NCBI GenBank assembly: GCA_028023455.1
Contig: JAQFVV010006306.1
Location: forward strand, 2,383,001 to 2,447,000
Length of the DNA stretch: 64,000 nucleotides
Source of the DNA: Epiperipatus broadwayi
Lineage: Eukaryota > Onychophora > Udeonychophora > Euonychophora > Peripatidae
Direction of reading: 5' to 3'
The notes beneath the pieces were generated by a model, which did not search any database, had not been told where the DNA came from, and was given only the letters and a program-made list of their open reading frames with translations. Position numbers and translations under genes: made by a program. Shown here in pieces: positions 22,156 through 34,120 of the stretch (position 1 is its first letter; each line of letters opens with the position of its first letter).

Positions 22156-23870
22156 GATTTTATTAAATTTGTTTACAAATTTTGAAAAGTATTTATTTAA
22201 ATAAGACATTTATTTTATATAGCGCGATTTTTTATAAACTGTAATATTAATAAGCCAAGAAGCTAATGCACATGCGCTTTGTAGATTTAACTATGTTTGT
22301 TGTCTGAAGTCTACAAAAAACTTTTTACGTTAATGATTTTATTTAAAGGGATAAATTCAGACCATACTGTGATTGTTTTCTCAAGTTATGCAAATAATTC
22401 TCTAGTGAGTGGAATAACAGTGCCTTGCTCCTTAGATTATTTAAAAATTCTATGTAATATATTTCAGTACGGGATTAATGTCATGGTAAATTAAAATAGG
22501 GGGGCGGGGGGGGGGGGCTAGCAGTTGCATATATTTTGATTTTAATCTGATAAAAATGTATAAATAATATACAAATTATTTCTAATAATAATCTACTTAT
22601 TTCCATATATTGTATGTAAGTCATTGAAAAGAAAGTATCTTACAGAGCCAGCAGTAATGTAATACGTTTAGTATTTGAATATCTTGAAAAGTGGGTGGAG
22701 AGAGATATAATCTTGTATTTATGTTGAATGAAAAAATGGCCAAAATTATAACGTAATAAAAAGAATCCATATCTTCCTGTCACTGTTATTTCTTTATGAT
22801 ATTATTTTCACAGTCTAATTAATGTTTTACTATAAGACTTGGATTTTTTTTGTGTGTGTGTGTGTGTGTGCTTGTCAAAAATATTTTCTCTATATATTTG
22901 GAAATGATAATGATTAAAAATAAAAGCTTGATCATAGAACGCAGATGGCAAAGTATTTAAATCCGTCTTCTAGATGAAAACATAGATAAAGTGTAAATTT
23001 GAATTTGCTTAGAGAAAGATCAAATAAAAAATGAAACACAAAAATGTTAAAAAGTACACTCTATTCTCATATATGAGACTTTACTATATCTATCATCGTC
23101 AGTTTGTAGTTAGGAAGAATAAGATACAGGAAGTAATGATGGTAATGGCATCGCAGATTCCTGGGCTGTTAATTATTGAAGTCAAAAATGAAAATTATAA
23201 AGAAATATAGATACATCTACACTCAGTACATTTCACTGTACGTATTAGTTATATAATAGTTGAAAGTAAAAATGTACAAGTCAACAGATTGACATAAGTC
23301 ACAGATTAGAATTCCTCAAAGTAAAAATTATAGTTACTATTGACGTGGAATTTTTCCAAATTCCACCTCATAATAAAATATATTTTATTTGTAGTAAATT
23401 ATAATTTTGTGTATTTATTAATGGAGCCTATATAATTCCTAAATATATTGACAAGTAGATTGATAACGCTATTTGTAGAGTGATCAAAATCTGCTTGAAT
23501 TAAAACTAAATTATATTTTGGTATGTAAATTGGGGGGGGGGGGGTACACTCCATTTCAGAAAAAGAACAGGAAAAACTAAAGAAAAGAGTTTTAATTTAA
23601 ATTTCAAAAGTGTCTCTAATTACATATAAAACAATTATCAATAATTTTGCTAAAGAAAGTTACTGCTAAAAGAAATGTAGAAAAGAAAATTAGTTGGAGT
23701 AGAAGCAATAAGAGAAAAAATATTTGTTTGCTTCATGTCCATTGTTCATTCCCCTAAATTTGGAAATAAGATATTAAAAATGCCAATGGAAGGAGGGGGT
23801 ATAAACTAAAAATGTATAAAAAGTGTTTTGTTTCTAAGAAAAGACACTTCGTTTCTTAAAAAAACAGCAC
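22156..23870. other. Unannotated stretch with G runs
   Basis: No gene. It contains long G runs at about 22,499-22,517 and 23,531-23,544, and a (TG)n run at about 22,850-22,871. The open frame at 22,297-22,494 has no recognisable motif. Confidence 0.4.
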
Positions 23871-24010
23871 TATGATGATGTCCGGCTAGTATAACCGTGA
23901 TTCCTCCTGGGAACTCTCGGCACTGCCGACTTTATTCTGCCCAAAAGACTTGTTCAAGATTCAAGCCAGCCAAGGATGAAACTTAAATTTTCTTTTGTGG
24001 ACATTTGAAT
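23871..24010. other. GC-richer island, unidentified
   Basis: This block (with TGATGATGTCCGGCTAGTAT, CTCGGCACTGCCGACTT and CAAGCCAGCCAAGGATGAAA) stands out from the AT-rich background and contains a small hairpin, CGGCACTGCCG. I do not recognise it, see no second copy in the window and see no open frame. A repeat fragment is the likeliest explanation. Confidence 0.35.
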
Positions 24011-24164
24011 AGTTATGTTTCACATTAAACAGCCTATTATAGCTAAAATTAGAGTTCCCATTCCAGTTAAATATTAAGTATGTAGTGTATGTGTAATTGG
24101 ATTCATTTTGATATTAATTACTAAAAGACATTCTCTTTAAATTAATTGAGGGAAATTAGAACTG

Positions 24165-24250
24165 TTATTAAAACAGGCAAAACTCTCCATACAGTAGTGC
24201 CACTCAGTGCAAGCCAGAGTAATCACTGGATGCCTATCTGAAGAGAATAA
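24165..24250 (+). mobile_element. Fragment of short TIR family B
   Basis: AAACAGGCAAAACTCTCCAT, then AGTAGTGCCACTCAGTGCAA and GCCAGAGTAATCACTGGATG match the left end and interior of the family B elements at 37.1 and 46.2 kb. The right end is missing. Confidence 0.78.
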
Positions 24251-25130
24251 AAGAAAAGAGAGCATACCTTGTCCAAAATTATGTTAGCATGTATCTTTTT
24301 ATTATGTAATTCTTTTGATATCTAGTTACTATTTTTTATTATCTGTTATTGATTTGTATATAAGTGAAGTTAGTTTTGATTTATCCCCGAGGATTGTATA
24401 AGTTATTAGCTAATTTTATCTGTATGTTTGTGTTAAGTGTTTTTTGCAGATAGTGCTTATTCTAAATAAACTTAAGTTGGAGAGAGATTTGATATTATTT
24501 CATAGTATCATCTTGTTATGTGTGCCCAGACACTCTTCTGATCCAAATAGGGGTGATGTGATTATTAAATTTGGTTAATTTTGATCTCGATGGTTTAGAT
24601 TATTAAGTAGACTGCTTGTTCTCCTGGTAGTGTCATTCCTGGGGGCAGTCTTTCCCATCTCCTTTAATAGTGCTGATCCAAGTTTTCTGCATTTCACATA
24701 TACCTCTCAGGAATGTTATTTTGTGCTTTATTATATATAGTTTATTTAAAGGAGAGTTATTCATGTTGTTTGTCAAGAAAGTATTGTAATTGATCTTACA
24801 AGGGGAAAGGAGTAAATATTATAGGGATAATTTAAAATAGACCAAATAATTTTACTGATACTATTTTGAATAAATAAAAGTTATTTGGAAATTCATTCAT
24901 GCAGTCCGATTTGTATTTTGTAATATTTAAAATTGTTAGAAATTATTGATTGATTACTCTTGAGCGTTATCCATCTATTGTGTTTTTCAATATTTTAAAA
25001 ATAATCGGTAATAATAATAAGTTTTCACATATATAAACTGTTCTTTGTGGCATGTATGGTGACTAGTAAAAATAAATTATGACCAGCAACCTGGGAATAG
25101 AAGATAGGGAAGTTAATCTAGTATAGTTTG
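24251..25130. other. Unannotated stretch
   Basis: No recognised gene or repeat. Slightly less AT-rich than average around 24,500-24,700. Confidence 0.4.
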
Positions 25131-25800
25131 GTGATGTGATGCACAGTGACTTCTCCTTATACAGAGTCAGGAATCTCTCAGCAACAATGCCCAGAGAAAT
25201 CTGTTAGCCACTATACCTTCCCTTTCCATTCCCCACCCTACGTTTTTCCATATCCTGCTCCATCCCATTTTCACAACATAATCTTTGTCAACTCCATGGC
25301 CTTTATATCTAACTACCCCTTATATTTTCCCAAACCCAGTGTAAAAATCAATAACCCACTTTCTGTATAATCACCTTATATTTATTCTTCTACAACTTTA
25401 TTATTTGTATCCTTTCTGCTTTCAAGCATTTACATTCATTTAACAGATGCGCCTAATATTTTCTATGCCTTCCTTATACAATTTGCAGACTAAATCACCC
25501 ATATTTTTCCATTTACATGTATATTCTCTTGTTGCTAAAGATCCTGTTCGAGCCTTAAACAATAAACTACTTTCCTTGCTATTATCATAAATTAACTTGC
25601 ACCCTATGTTCCATTTACTTCTATATATATTTAAACTCTTTTTACTCTCCATAGTAGTTCTTCATCCCTCCCTATTCTTTATTAAGGTATCTATTCTTTT
25701 ATCCCATTCCTTACCACTATAACACTCAACAATCCTCGTAACACAATCATCCCATCTTTTGTACCTTTTGACCTGGCTGCGCCTTATATGTGTCTGTAGT
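25131..25800 (-). pseudogene. LINE 3' end: zinc-knuckle-like tail and 3' UTR
   Basis: On the minus strand an open frame (25,652-25,440) encodes MESKKSLNIYRSKW, then SSLLFKARTGSLATREYTC, then CKLYKEGIENIRRIC. This fits the extreme C-terminus of several non-LTR retrotransposons: 'K.SL..Y..K', 'GS.LL..ARTGSL', then a Cys/His cluster. The second Cys of CxxC is now Tyr. Upstream (to about 25,800) decayed frames continue the homology. Downstream, 25,440-25,131 looks like the 3' UTR, ending in a short ATCAC-type repeat. The RT and endonuclease are absent, as in 5'-truncated insertions. Confidence 0.68.
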
Positions 25801-25965
25801 ATCAACTTGTACAACCACACTATTTTAAATATCTAGATAGAAAAATAATGATCAATTTTTTAAGAAGAAATTGCTATTTGTGCTAAATTTTAACAATTGT
25901 TAGACCACTGATATTGTTAATTTGGATTAGCTCAATCACATTTCTGAAACAAAATTCTTGTCTGC

Positions 25966-26377
25966 TTCTTAAGCAATATTAGAGATGTAAAGGTAGAAAT
26001 TGAAGGACAGATAAAATTTAAGAATAAATGGTAGGTTAAAAAGCAAAGGAAATAATTATTTGAAAAGTGACATCAATCCTATTAAATCATTGAATGATAC
26101 TCTTTTATGTGATCTTACATTTTGAACTGTTGGAAGGAGTATCTACATCATCATATAAGAATATGCTTAATGAATCATTAGTGATTTGATTAAAAGAAGA
26201 TATATCATTTCCTACTTGACTGTTTTTTAGGCACTATTAGAGATTTAAAAGCAGAAATTGAATGACAGATAAGACAATTTAAAAATAAATGGTAGGTTAA
26301 AACATAAAGCTAATGGTTATATGAACAATGGTATCAACCATTGGACGATACCCTTTTATATAAACTTACATTTTCTG
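25966..26377 (+). repeat. Tandem duplication, ~250-bp period
   Basis: The block ATTAGAGATGTAAAGGTAGA ... AATAAATGGTAGGTTAAAA ... GATACTCTTTTATGTGATCT at 25,980-26,115 recurs at 26,228-26,365 as ATTAGAGATTTAAAAGCAGA ... AATAAATGGTAGGTTAAAA ... GATACCCTTTTATATAAACT. Identity is about 75-80%. No coding homology is recognised in it; it may be part of the LINE relic just downstream. Confidence 0.8.
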
Positions 26378-26769
26378 TGAAACAACTTTTTTTCTGATAT
26401 CTGGTATGTGAAAGAACGGGAAGTCAAAACAAAGAAATAGATTTGATTGTATCAGTAATATTTCCCTGATAATATTTGAGTATCAAGAAATTTAGTATGG
26501 GAACTTTTTTCCAAATGGTGGCAAAATATTCATCAGCAGAATATATTAGTTCTAAGGAAGGTATCCATAAAGTATTTACATTGCAATTCCAAATGGTACC
26601 AGCCCACTTTTCAAAGGAATTATTCCTGCAAATTAATTCCGAGTTAACCTTAGAAATGACAGTTATGAACCAATATTAGTAATTCAGTCTAAATTAATGC
26701 TCAAGACCTTTAAGGTAGTTGATAAAGAACATTTGTGACAATAAAAGTAATTGTTTGCTCATACAAGTT

Positions 26770-27490
26770 TATTTGTATTATGGTAGTTATTTTTATTGCT
26801 GGCAAATCTGAGGCTCTTGAAGTTAAACAGAAGATGTGAATTAGATCCAGCTTTATTTTCCATTTTTATGATAATGGCCTTTTGAATATTTTATACATTA
26901 GACATCAAGACTTGATAGAAATTTGATAATGAAGTTTTAAATTTGAACAAATTAAAAGTATAAATATCTTTTTCTTTTTTTTTGGCTTATAAATATACAA
27001 TTTGCCAATAATTATTATTTTTGTTAATTTAAAGACTGATCTGCAGAATATTGTTTCTCAAAAAAATAAAACAATAGGATTAGCAATTAATGTTCAAAAA
27101 AGTAAAACTTTTTTTCTGCGAATGTGGACAAATATTGAACGTTTGCTTGGTTGTTTAACATCTTGAAAATATAGATCATTTTAAATATTTTGTAATTCTT
27201 TAGATATATAGAGCTGTTATTGGATCACTTTAAATATCTTAGTAGTTTTTTAAGTATATAGAGATGTTCGTAGTGACATTTTTTTTCGCCCATGATATGT
27301 ATAAAAGGATTGGAAAAATTTCATCAAACGAAGTTCTATAACATTCTGAAAATATGATAGCAAGATTATTGACAAGATTCCCAGGTTTTCGGCATCTATA
27401 TATGATGATATTGAATCTGCAGTTGACAATGCACGCGTTCAGTTTATTGATCATGTGGAATAAGTCTATTTGAGCATGGATTTTCATTGA
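26770..27490 (+). pseudogene. LINE reverse transcriptase palm/thumb fragment
   Basis: Decayed plus-strand frames read LNRRCELDPALFSIFM at about 26,822-26,870, corresponding to the RT 'GV.QG..LSP.LF..F' motif with several changes. They then read LQNIVSQKNKTIGLAINVQK and SKTFF at about 27,040-27,120, matching the 'GL.IN..KTK' motif that follows the catalytic FADD box. The FADD box itself is not visible. Past 27,240 frames are plausible thumb sequence but unconvincing. The family cannot be fixed. Confidence 0.55.
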
Positions 27491-28794
27491 ATAGATATTG
27501 TTTTCATAATAAAGATTATTTTAAGACACTTTGGAGATTTATATTAATTACTTGAATTTAATGCGAGACTATTGATGAGTATATTTACAGTGAGAAACTA
27601 CAATTGTAAAGTTCTGGAGTCTCCGAAAAAGATGAAGCGTTATAAAAGATTAATAAGCAGAGTGGCAAAGCTACCAGACTAAAAGATCATTGTTATATTT
27701 GGTTCTTGTGTTGGTTTGTTTAATCAGCACAGAACTAATTTTTAATATTTGCCGTTCTTTCTCATGTCAAAGTTTTTTTTTCTCAAGTTTTTTGCTATGA
27801 TTATAATAGCTTTTGGCACTAATAATTGCACCATTTTGAAATGATATAAGTATACAATTGACTTTGATGTTTTAAGAAAATCAGGCTTTAATAGTGATGG
27901 TGAAATATTTGTTTCTTTTACTATTTTTTTTTTTTTTTAATAATTTAGTTTAAGTAATAAGAACTGATATATTGAACTCATTTTATGCTTTTTTGCAGAA
28001 ACGAAATGAAACTTACAAAATAAGTCTTGAATTTATGACTTAAGTCTTATCATTATATAGTAATAAGTTCATTTATTTAGCAATAGTTAAAGAAATAATT
28101 TTAAAAATAATTGAGACAGTAGCGATCTGTGTCTTTGTCACAGCCAATTAACAAATTCTGTTTGATCAAAAGTCAGTAATCTAAAATCTAGTTGGCAAAC
28201 CCTTTTTTAATAAAAACGGAATTTCTTGTTGCAATTTTTGATCAGATTATTTTAATGGATCGTTTATTAAAAGTAAGACTGAGATTACAAATAATACTTT
28301 TTGTGAATATTTTTAGATATCTTTCAATCAGAAAGATATCTAAAAAAGAATTTTCTTCGAATTTTAATCTCTAGCGCAAATAGGAAATAAATAAAATCGG
28401 GGCCCAAATGTTTTTATCTACCTATTAAAAACACTAGGCTTAAGTCTTTTTTTAGCAGGTGGTTCATAGTGGAATTTTCGGGAGGGGCCTAATAATAGGC
28501 TGCTTTGATTTATTTTGGGGTTTGAATATAACTTTTTAATAGCCGAATTAGATGAAATAATGGGCAAGTATTGAAACCCCCAGCGAGTATGTAAACCGAC
28601 AGTAGATGTAAAACGTAGAATGAGCCCACCTACACCTCTCTTTGATCGAGTGTAAACATATCTTTTACTGACACACTCATAGTCTGATTTATATATATGT
28701 TAAAATTAATTGCTATATCATAAATTAATTTCTAAGTGTTGGATGGTAAATTCTACGTATGATAATGAGGCATGTGATTTTCTATTTTGCTATT
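27491..28794. other. Unannotated stretch
   Basis: No gene recognised. The stretch 28,380-28,680 (with ATCGGGGCCCAAATG, GAATTTTCGGGAGGGGCCT and AAACCCCCAGCGAGTATG) is GC-richer than its surroundings and may be an old repeat; no second copy noticed. Confidence 0.4.
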
Positions 28795-29235
28795 ATCACA
28801 AATAAACAGTAGAGATATCTGCCCATCCCTTATGTATTAAATGGATAATGTCCTGTAAATGAGGGGTCAGAATGATTTTGGTTCAACATGGGTGTGATGA
28901 GAATCCCGGTCTCAGGGTGGCCTTTGAGCGTTTCATCATCAGATTTTCAATTGGATGGATGCTTGAAGAGTTGGAGTGTGTTGTGGATTGAAGCATGTCC
29001 ATTAAAATATGAAGATTGGCTATCTTAATATATATCTGAGCACTTATTGCATATATGTGTAGAGATGATCATCTGGATCAACTGATGATTGCTGGTTTAG
29101 CATGAAATACGTATATTGGTGATTATTTATCTTTTCAACATATATGTGATCAAGTGTATCAGTGTTATGAGATGGAGTGGAGAGTGGTGGGTCGTGTGAA
29201 TGTCTGTGCTCATATACCCCTATATATAATTTAGT
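28795..29235 (+). repeat. Dispersed repeat family A, near-complete copy
   Basis: This is the longest uninterrupted copy. It runs from CTGCCCATCCCTTATGTATT through GAGGGGTCAGAATGATTTTG, CAGGGTGGCCTTTGAGCG, the shared GAAGATTGGCTATCTTAATA and CTGATGATTGCTGGTTTAGC, to GTGAATGTCTGTGCTCATAT. The 5' section (28,805-28,920) is shared with the copy at 56.96-57.07 kb but is missing from the copies at 10.0, 53.9 and 63.5 kb, so those are truncated at about the CAGGGTGGCC block. The antisense open frame (77 residues) only translates the repeat. Confidence 0.88.
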
Positions 29236-29768
29236 TTTTTGTTTTGTATTTACAACTTTATTTTCTAAAATTTGCACTTAGTTTTTTTTAAGAATTTTAT
29301 TTTAGTTTGCACCTACTTTTATTTTTATTTAGAGTGAGCAGAAATAAGGAAATGGTAGAATGTTGATAAACATCCTTGAGCAGCTCTTTTTGCTGAAAAA
29401 ATGATTAATGTCAGAGCTTCATAATTGCCTCTCATAAAAAATAAATTCTCATTTGAAACTTTCATTACATTTTTTAAAATAAGGTTACTGACTTTAGGAC
29501 ATTAATTTTCACGTTTTTAATTGTTTCTGTTATGATGTCATCTGATATTTAATATAAATGCACTTTATTAAATCGTCATTTATGCACATATGGTAGTATA
29601 ATATATCTAGGTACATTCTATAGCAAGGTTGTAAATAACATCTTTTTCTCATCATAATCTTTTTACAGAAAAAAAACGACTTTATTAATAGAAAAAAAAA
29701 ATAAACAAATAAGTTTTCATTTTTTTAAAAATAAAAATTACCTACAAGCTATATAAAAAAATTGTTAT

Positions 29769-29850
29769 CCATCGCAGCCGCCTTGCAAGCACGTAGTTGG
29801 TTGCAGACTGTTGTGGGTTCGCGTCCCGGCCGATGCTATGACATATGAAA
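29769..29850 (+). mobile_element. tRNA-derived SINE, long subfamily, 5'-truncated
   Basis: It starts within the anticodon arm (GCAGCCGCCTTGCAAGC), has the extra GTAGTTGGTTGCAGACTG block, then the T arm TGTGGGTTCGCGTCCCGGCC and tail GATGCTATGACATATGAAAC. The A box half is lost. No clear target duplication. Confidence 0.82.
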
Positions 29851-30112
29851 CAACTATTTGTCCAGAGGGGAAGTTAATTCTACATGTTGCAGATTAGTGC
29901 ATGGGAAAAAATTAAAGAACACCTTTGTTAACCCCCTCCCTCCCAATATTGTAGGATCAATTACTAATTCTGTCTTTTGGATCCTTTGGTTCTTTTTTTA
30001 AAAATTATGTTTCAATTCTTGTTCTCTTTGCCTTCACCAAAACCATCATCATATCATTATGCATTTTATTTGTGGCTCATCCATAATCACTATGAATGTC
30101 AAGAAATTCAAA
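29851..30112. other. Unannotated stretch
   Basis: No recognised feature. Confidence 0.4.
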
Positions 30113-30370
30113 CATTTTATTCCTGAAGACTGAAGTGGAGTTGGGCTGGACATATTGCTAGAAGAGATAATAATAGATTGACAATTGAAATCTTAAACCG
30201 GATTCCAAGTGATTGTAAAAGACCCAGAAAGAGACCACATGTGAGATGGATGGATGAAATAAGAAAGTGTGCAGGGGTGATGTGGAGAAGAGAAACTGAA
30301 GATTGGAGATGCATTGAACTTGGAGAGACATTCATCCTGCAGTGAATTGATAATGGTTGTTGATGATGAG
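30113..30370 (+). pseudogene. RTE-like LINE, C-terminal fragment
   Basis: Plus-strand frames give LKWSWAGHIARRDNNRLTIE (with one frameshift), then PSDCKRPRKRPHVRWMDEI and RKCAGVMWRRETED. This is the RTE-type C-terminal tail ('W.WAGH..RR.D.RW....L.W.P', 'GRP..RW.D.I'). It is the same family as the minus-strand copy at 40.7 kb and about 85-90% similar to it. Only the tail survives. Confidence 0.85.
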
Positions 30371-31392
30371 TAGGACTTAAATCAAAGCATAGCATTTGAT
30401 CCGACCAGCTATATCTGATCTATCAAAACTCGTGTTTAATACACTGTGATTAAATAAATAATAAAATGAGAAATTATTAAATTTTATATTTATATTAGTT
30501 ATCTCTATAGCAATGGACATTTTTTTGGTTTTGCACATTCATTTATATCAAAGCACACACATTTGTATTCATGACTATTGTAATGTGAATTTTAAGATTA
30601 AAATTTTGTTTAAATGGTCTTAAAACAAAGATGATAGCATTTTTTTCTAAGCCAAAAACAAGATGCATTATTTATGTGATAAAATGAAAGTTACTGATTT
30701 ACTTTTGAACAAAAAAATAAATAAAATAAAAACCATGTCAGCTTTCAAGCTGGAGAATGTGCAATAAGAATGAACCATCAATTAAAAGAGCTAGGGTTAC
30801 TTGTATGTGTTAAACTAATCAAAATTTTGTTGATAGTACATGATGAATGTTTATTTAAAGCATTAAATTTATAGATGCGTATAAACAAAAACAATATTTT
30901 ATTTGACAGTAGTCTTTTACAGAGGAATGTACTAAATCTATATGGTGTAAAGGAGCCAGTGAAATGAATAGTGTCAAGCTATTTAATGCAAGTAAGGCAT
31001 GATTGTAGAGATCTGAAATTTGATATCAATTTGCTTTTTAGGCTTATATAATTGTGGTTATAATTTGCAAATACTGTCATTGTGATTACAAAAATCTTAA
31101 AAATAAATGGATGTGTGAAATTTACAAATATAATACCAATTGCATTATGCCTTATTCATTTTATGATCATTATCATCAAATTTCATCACAAGAAGAATGA
31201 AAGATAGTACATTTAATTTTGTTTTTGTGAGGGATATTACAGTACATACATATGTAAAAGCACTTTTTTCTCCATTTATTAATCCACATAACTGCATTAT
31301 CTTATTTTTTTATTGATTTCTTAATGTGTACCACTTTTAAGTTGCATAGTAGGTATGTATAAATATGTTAAAAATGTCTGTGCTGTATATAT
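30371..31392. other. Unannotated AT-rich stretch
   Basis: No gene or repeat recognised. Confidence 0.4.
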
Positions 31393-33304
31393 GTTACCGG
31401 CAAAGTGTAAAAACCGGCATTGTATAGAATGCTTAGGTCTTTTATACAATGCTAAATGAGTAACGTCCAAGTTTGAAATGGTTAGATTTTCACACATTTA
31501 TTAGGCATTCTATAAAATGCCAAAAGAAAAATAAACAAAGTATAAAATACTCCCAGCAATAACGTTTGATCTCACAAAGACAAGTTGTAACATTAAGTTA
31601 CATGCGTTTAACACATAATTAATGAAATTAATGATTGAAATTGTTAGAAAATCGTACGCATATTACAGTTAGTTAATGAAAAGTAGGAAGATAATTACTA
31701 AGAAATTCCTTACATTCTTCAAGATTTATAAGATTTTAAAATCCTTCACTCTCGGAGTTCTACTTGTGTTAACATATTTTTTCATCAAAGGATTTGCCAG
31801 TAAGAAATAATAATCTTAACCATACTTGAAATTAAAAAAGTGAAACTTTATCATAATATCAAAAATGTTAGTAAAAATTTATTATTTATTCATATACACC
31901 TGGGTCTCTTTTTACGTGGGCTTATTTAACACGATTTTGAAGTTACGCGAATCGTGTTTCACCGGAAGTGTGTTAAATAAGTCCGTGTAAAAGGAGACCC
32001 ACGTGTATGAACTCCGATAATGCGCTATTACTTTAAATAATAAATTTTGTGCACTTACGTTATATTGAAAGTAATAGCACATTATTGGAATTCGACTTTC
32101 ATCTTAGTAATTTCAATATTTTCAGTGCTTTATAATAGTAAGATTTTATGCAATAATGAAATTAAAATCATAATTTCCACATTTTATGTATACACACATT
32201 AAATTTTACAAGATTATAATGCAAATTTGTTTAAATATTGTACGTGTTAATTTTGCATTTTAAATCACATTCTGTTTTTGCTTTTTAAAAAAGAACGTAA
32301 TCAATTATTAATCATTTAGTGTCCACAAGTTTATTTTTAAAAGGTCAGTAATAGCAGTGGGCATAATTAAATTTGACAATTAAAAATTAAAATCTGATTT
32401 TTAATTGTAATTAACAATTTAAAAATTACTTACGGCGACTTGAAATAATGTGATGTGAAATTTGATTTTTAAACGGAATTGAAAATTAAAGACAAAAATA
32501 AGAATTTAATTTTTAGTTCTTAGTTTCATAAACAATTAATAAAATCATCGTCTCAAAAATTAATTACTAATTTCGTTGTCACCAGAAAACCACTGTTACA
32601 ACATGAGTGTGAAGTTGGCGCTAGTTGTTTGCAAACGAATGTGTTTTAAGGCAAATAGCTATAATAATTAAAACTTGTATAAAAAATGTAAATTACTGTA
32701 CTGTAAATTATGCATAAAAATATATTATTTTGAATAAAATTAAATCTTATAGTTAAAAAAAGTTTGTCTTGTATTAATTTTTTTTAAATTTGAAATTTTT
32801 TATTAGTCATATTTTATTTCCTTATATTTTTTTTGCGTGAATTTTAAAGTAGTTTTACGTTGGTGCTTTGCTTTTACGAGAATTTTGAAAAATCACAGAC
32901 GGCATCCCCCCTTTTTCAATGTAAGTTACATCTATTTTTGCGCGATTTCGTTTGCGCGTGCTTTCCGAGGAACCTATCTATCGCATAAAACGAGACCCAG
33001 GTGTACATATATATATATATTAATAGTTTCATTTGTATTATTTTACGATATAAGTTAAATATGAAAAATCCCGTATCATATTTTGTATTTCTTATATTTT
33101 TGCATGTATCTTTTCAATAAAAGCCTTTTTCATACTTTGCTAAAAAACTATTTGTCATTCTTTATAATGCGAAGTATTCTATACACTATCTAGGGAAAGT
33201 ATATAAAAAATAAAACAAATTTCAGTTTGGCTAAAAACTTCATACATTATTTAGAATGCCTAGACATTCTATACAATGACTGCTTTTTACATTTTGCCGC
33301 TAAC
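31393..33304. mobile_element. TIR element G, interrupted by a nested MITE
   Basis: Ends are GTTACCGGCAAAGTGTAAAA and the mirror TTTTTACATTTTGCCGCTAAC. Subterminal TTGTATAGAATGC repeats occur at both ends. Removing the nested MITE (31,897-33,003) leaves about 800 bp, in agreement with the uninterrupted 807-bp copy at 18.2 kb, to which it aligns in reverse. Non-coding, hence non-autonomous. Confidence 0.85.
31897..33003 (+). mobile_element. mariner-type MITE flanked by TA (1,107 bp)
   Basis: TIRs are CACCTGGGTCTC at the left and GAGACCCAGGTG at the right, with TA directly outside each end (31,895-31,896 and 33,004-33,005), as for Tc1/mariner insertions. The right subterminal part (CGAGGAACCTATCTATCGC) and internal fold-back match the element at 55.3 kb in inverted orientation. 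A 31,905-31,990 inverted repeat lies just inside the left end. No transposase is present; the 73-residue open frame at the right end merely translates the element. Confidence 0.9.
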
Positions 33305-33573
33305 ATATATATATACTGTGAATTCTTTAATCATAATTTTTCAAGATACCAGAAAAAATATATATAATGGAAACATAAAAATGATAAGAAAAGAAATTAT
33401 TAAAAATTATACAAATGAATAATTTCATGATTATATAGACAAAATATAAGTAATCTGTTAGCTTTAGATTCAACTCATGTATCGAAACATTTCATTGGTA
33501 TCATTTTCAAAATATATGTGAATATATAACAAATATTCTTAAGGGGGTTGTTGCATTCACTGATTTGATTTAG
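33305..33573. other. Unannotated stretch
   Basis: AT-rich, no feature recognised. Confidence 0.4.
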
Positions 33574-33688
33574 AAATTTGTAGTCAAGTGTTGGTAGCCG
33601 AGTGGCTAGCACAGCTGCCTTACAAGCAGTTGTCCTGGGTTCGCTTCCCGGCCGATGATTTGACACATGAAAAAAAAAAAAATTTGTA
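33574..33688 (+). mobile_element. tRNA-derived SINE, short subfamily, 9-bp TSD
   Basis: The tRNA-like head reads GTTGGTAGCCGAGTGGCTAG (A-box region), CTGCCTTACAAGCAG (anticodon arm, loop CTTACAA), then GGGTTCGCTTCCCGG (T arm). The tail GATTTGACACATG is followed by about 13 A. AAATTTGTA flanks it on both sides (33,574-33,582 and 33,680-33,688). The 74-residue antisense frame is an artefact. Confidence 0.9.
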
Positions 33689-33904
33689 ACTTGAGACAAA
33701 GTTGCAAATTTTATATGTAATGTTTTTATTCATATAACAATGGCTCTTTTTGTCTCACAATGCCCTATTTAATTAATTCTTGCACTTTGTTTTAGATCCA
33801 TGTACTCATTCAATCAGTCTTTTTTTGAAAATTTAAAAAATTTTAATTTATATTATTTTTCTAATTCATTTGTTACTAATTTTTTTTCTTTTCAAGCCAA
33901 CGTA

Positions 33905-34120
33905 ATATCTGGTAAAATGAATATACTCACAGAAAAGTTATTTTTTTTAAAATATTTAACTTTATAACTGCCTAGCATGCTTTTGATATATTTACTATAT
34001 CATTATCACCATATGCCATGAATATGATATACTAAATATATTGAAAGTACGCTAAGCAATAATAAAGCTAAATATTAAAAAACAACAATTATCTTTTCTG
34101 TGAGTATACCAGATTTGATT
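33905..34120. repeat. Fold-back element, ~80-bp arms
   Basis: The left arm (ATATACTCACAGAAAAGTTA through CTAGCATGCTTTTGATATAT) is mirrored on the right by ATATATTGAAAGTACGCTAA through CTTTTCTGTGAGTATACCAG. The arms have mismatches and a small insertion on the left. The loop is short and non-coding. It is probably a MITE; superfamily not assignable. Confidence 0.82.

Noticed and set aside
29044-29277. Small proteins containing HDPPLS...VEKINNHQ at 29.0 and 63.8 kb
   Set aside because: Both are antisense readings of family A repeats. The conservation is that of the repeat; other copies have stops or shifts in this frame.
32837-33058. A 73-residue frame at the right end of the mariner-type MITE
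   Set aside because: It lies across the TIR and has no transposase motif; the equivalent frame in the 55.3 kb copy is disrupted.
33475-33699. A 74-residue frame with GSEPRTTACKAAV
   Set aside because: It is the antisense translation of a tRNA-derived SINE.
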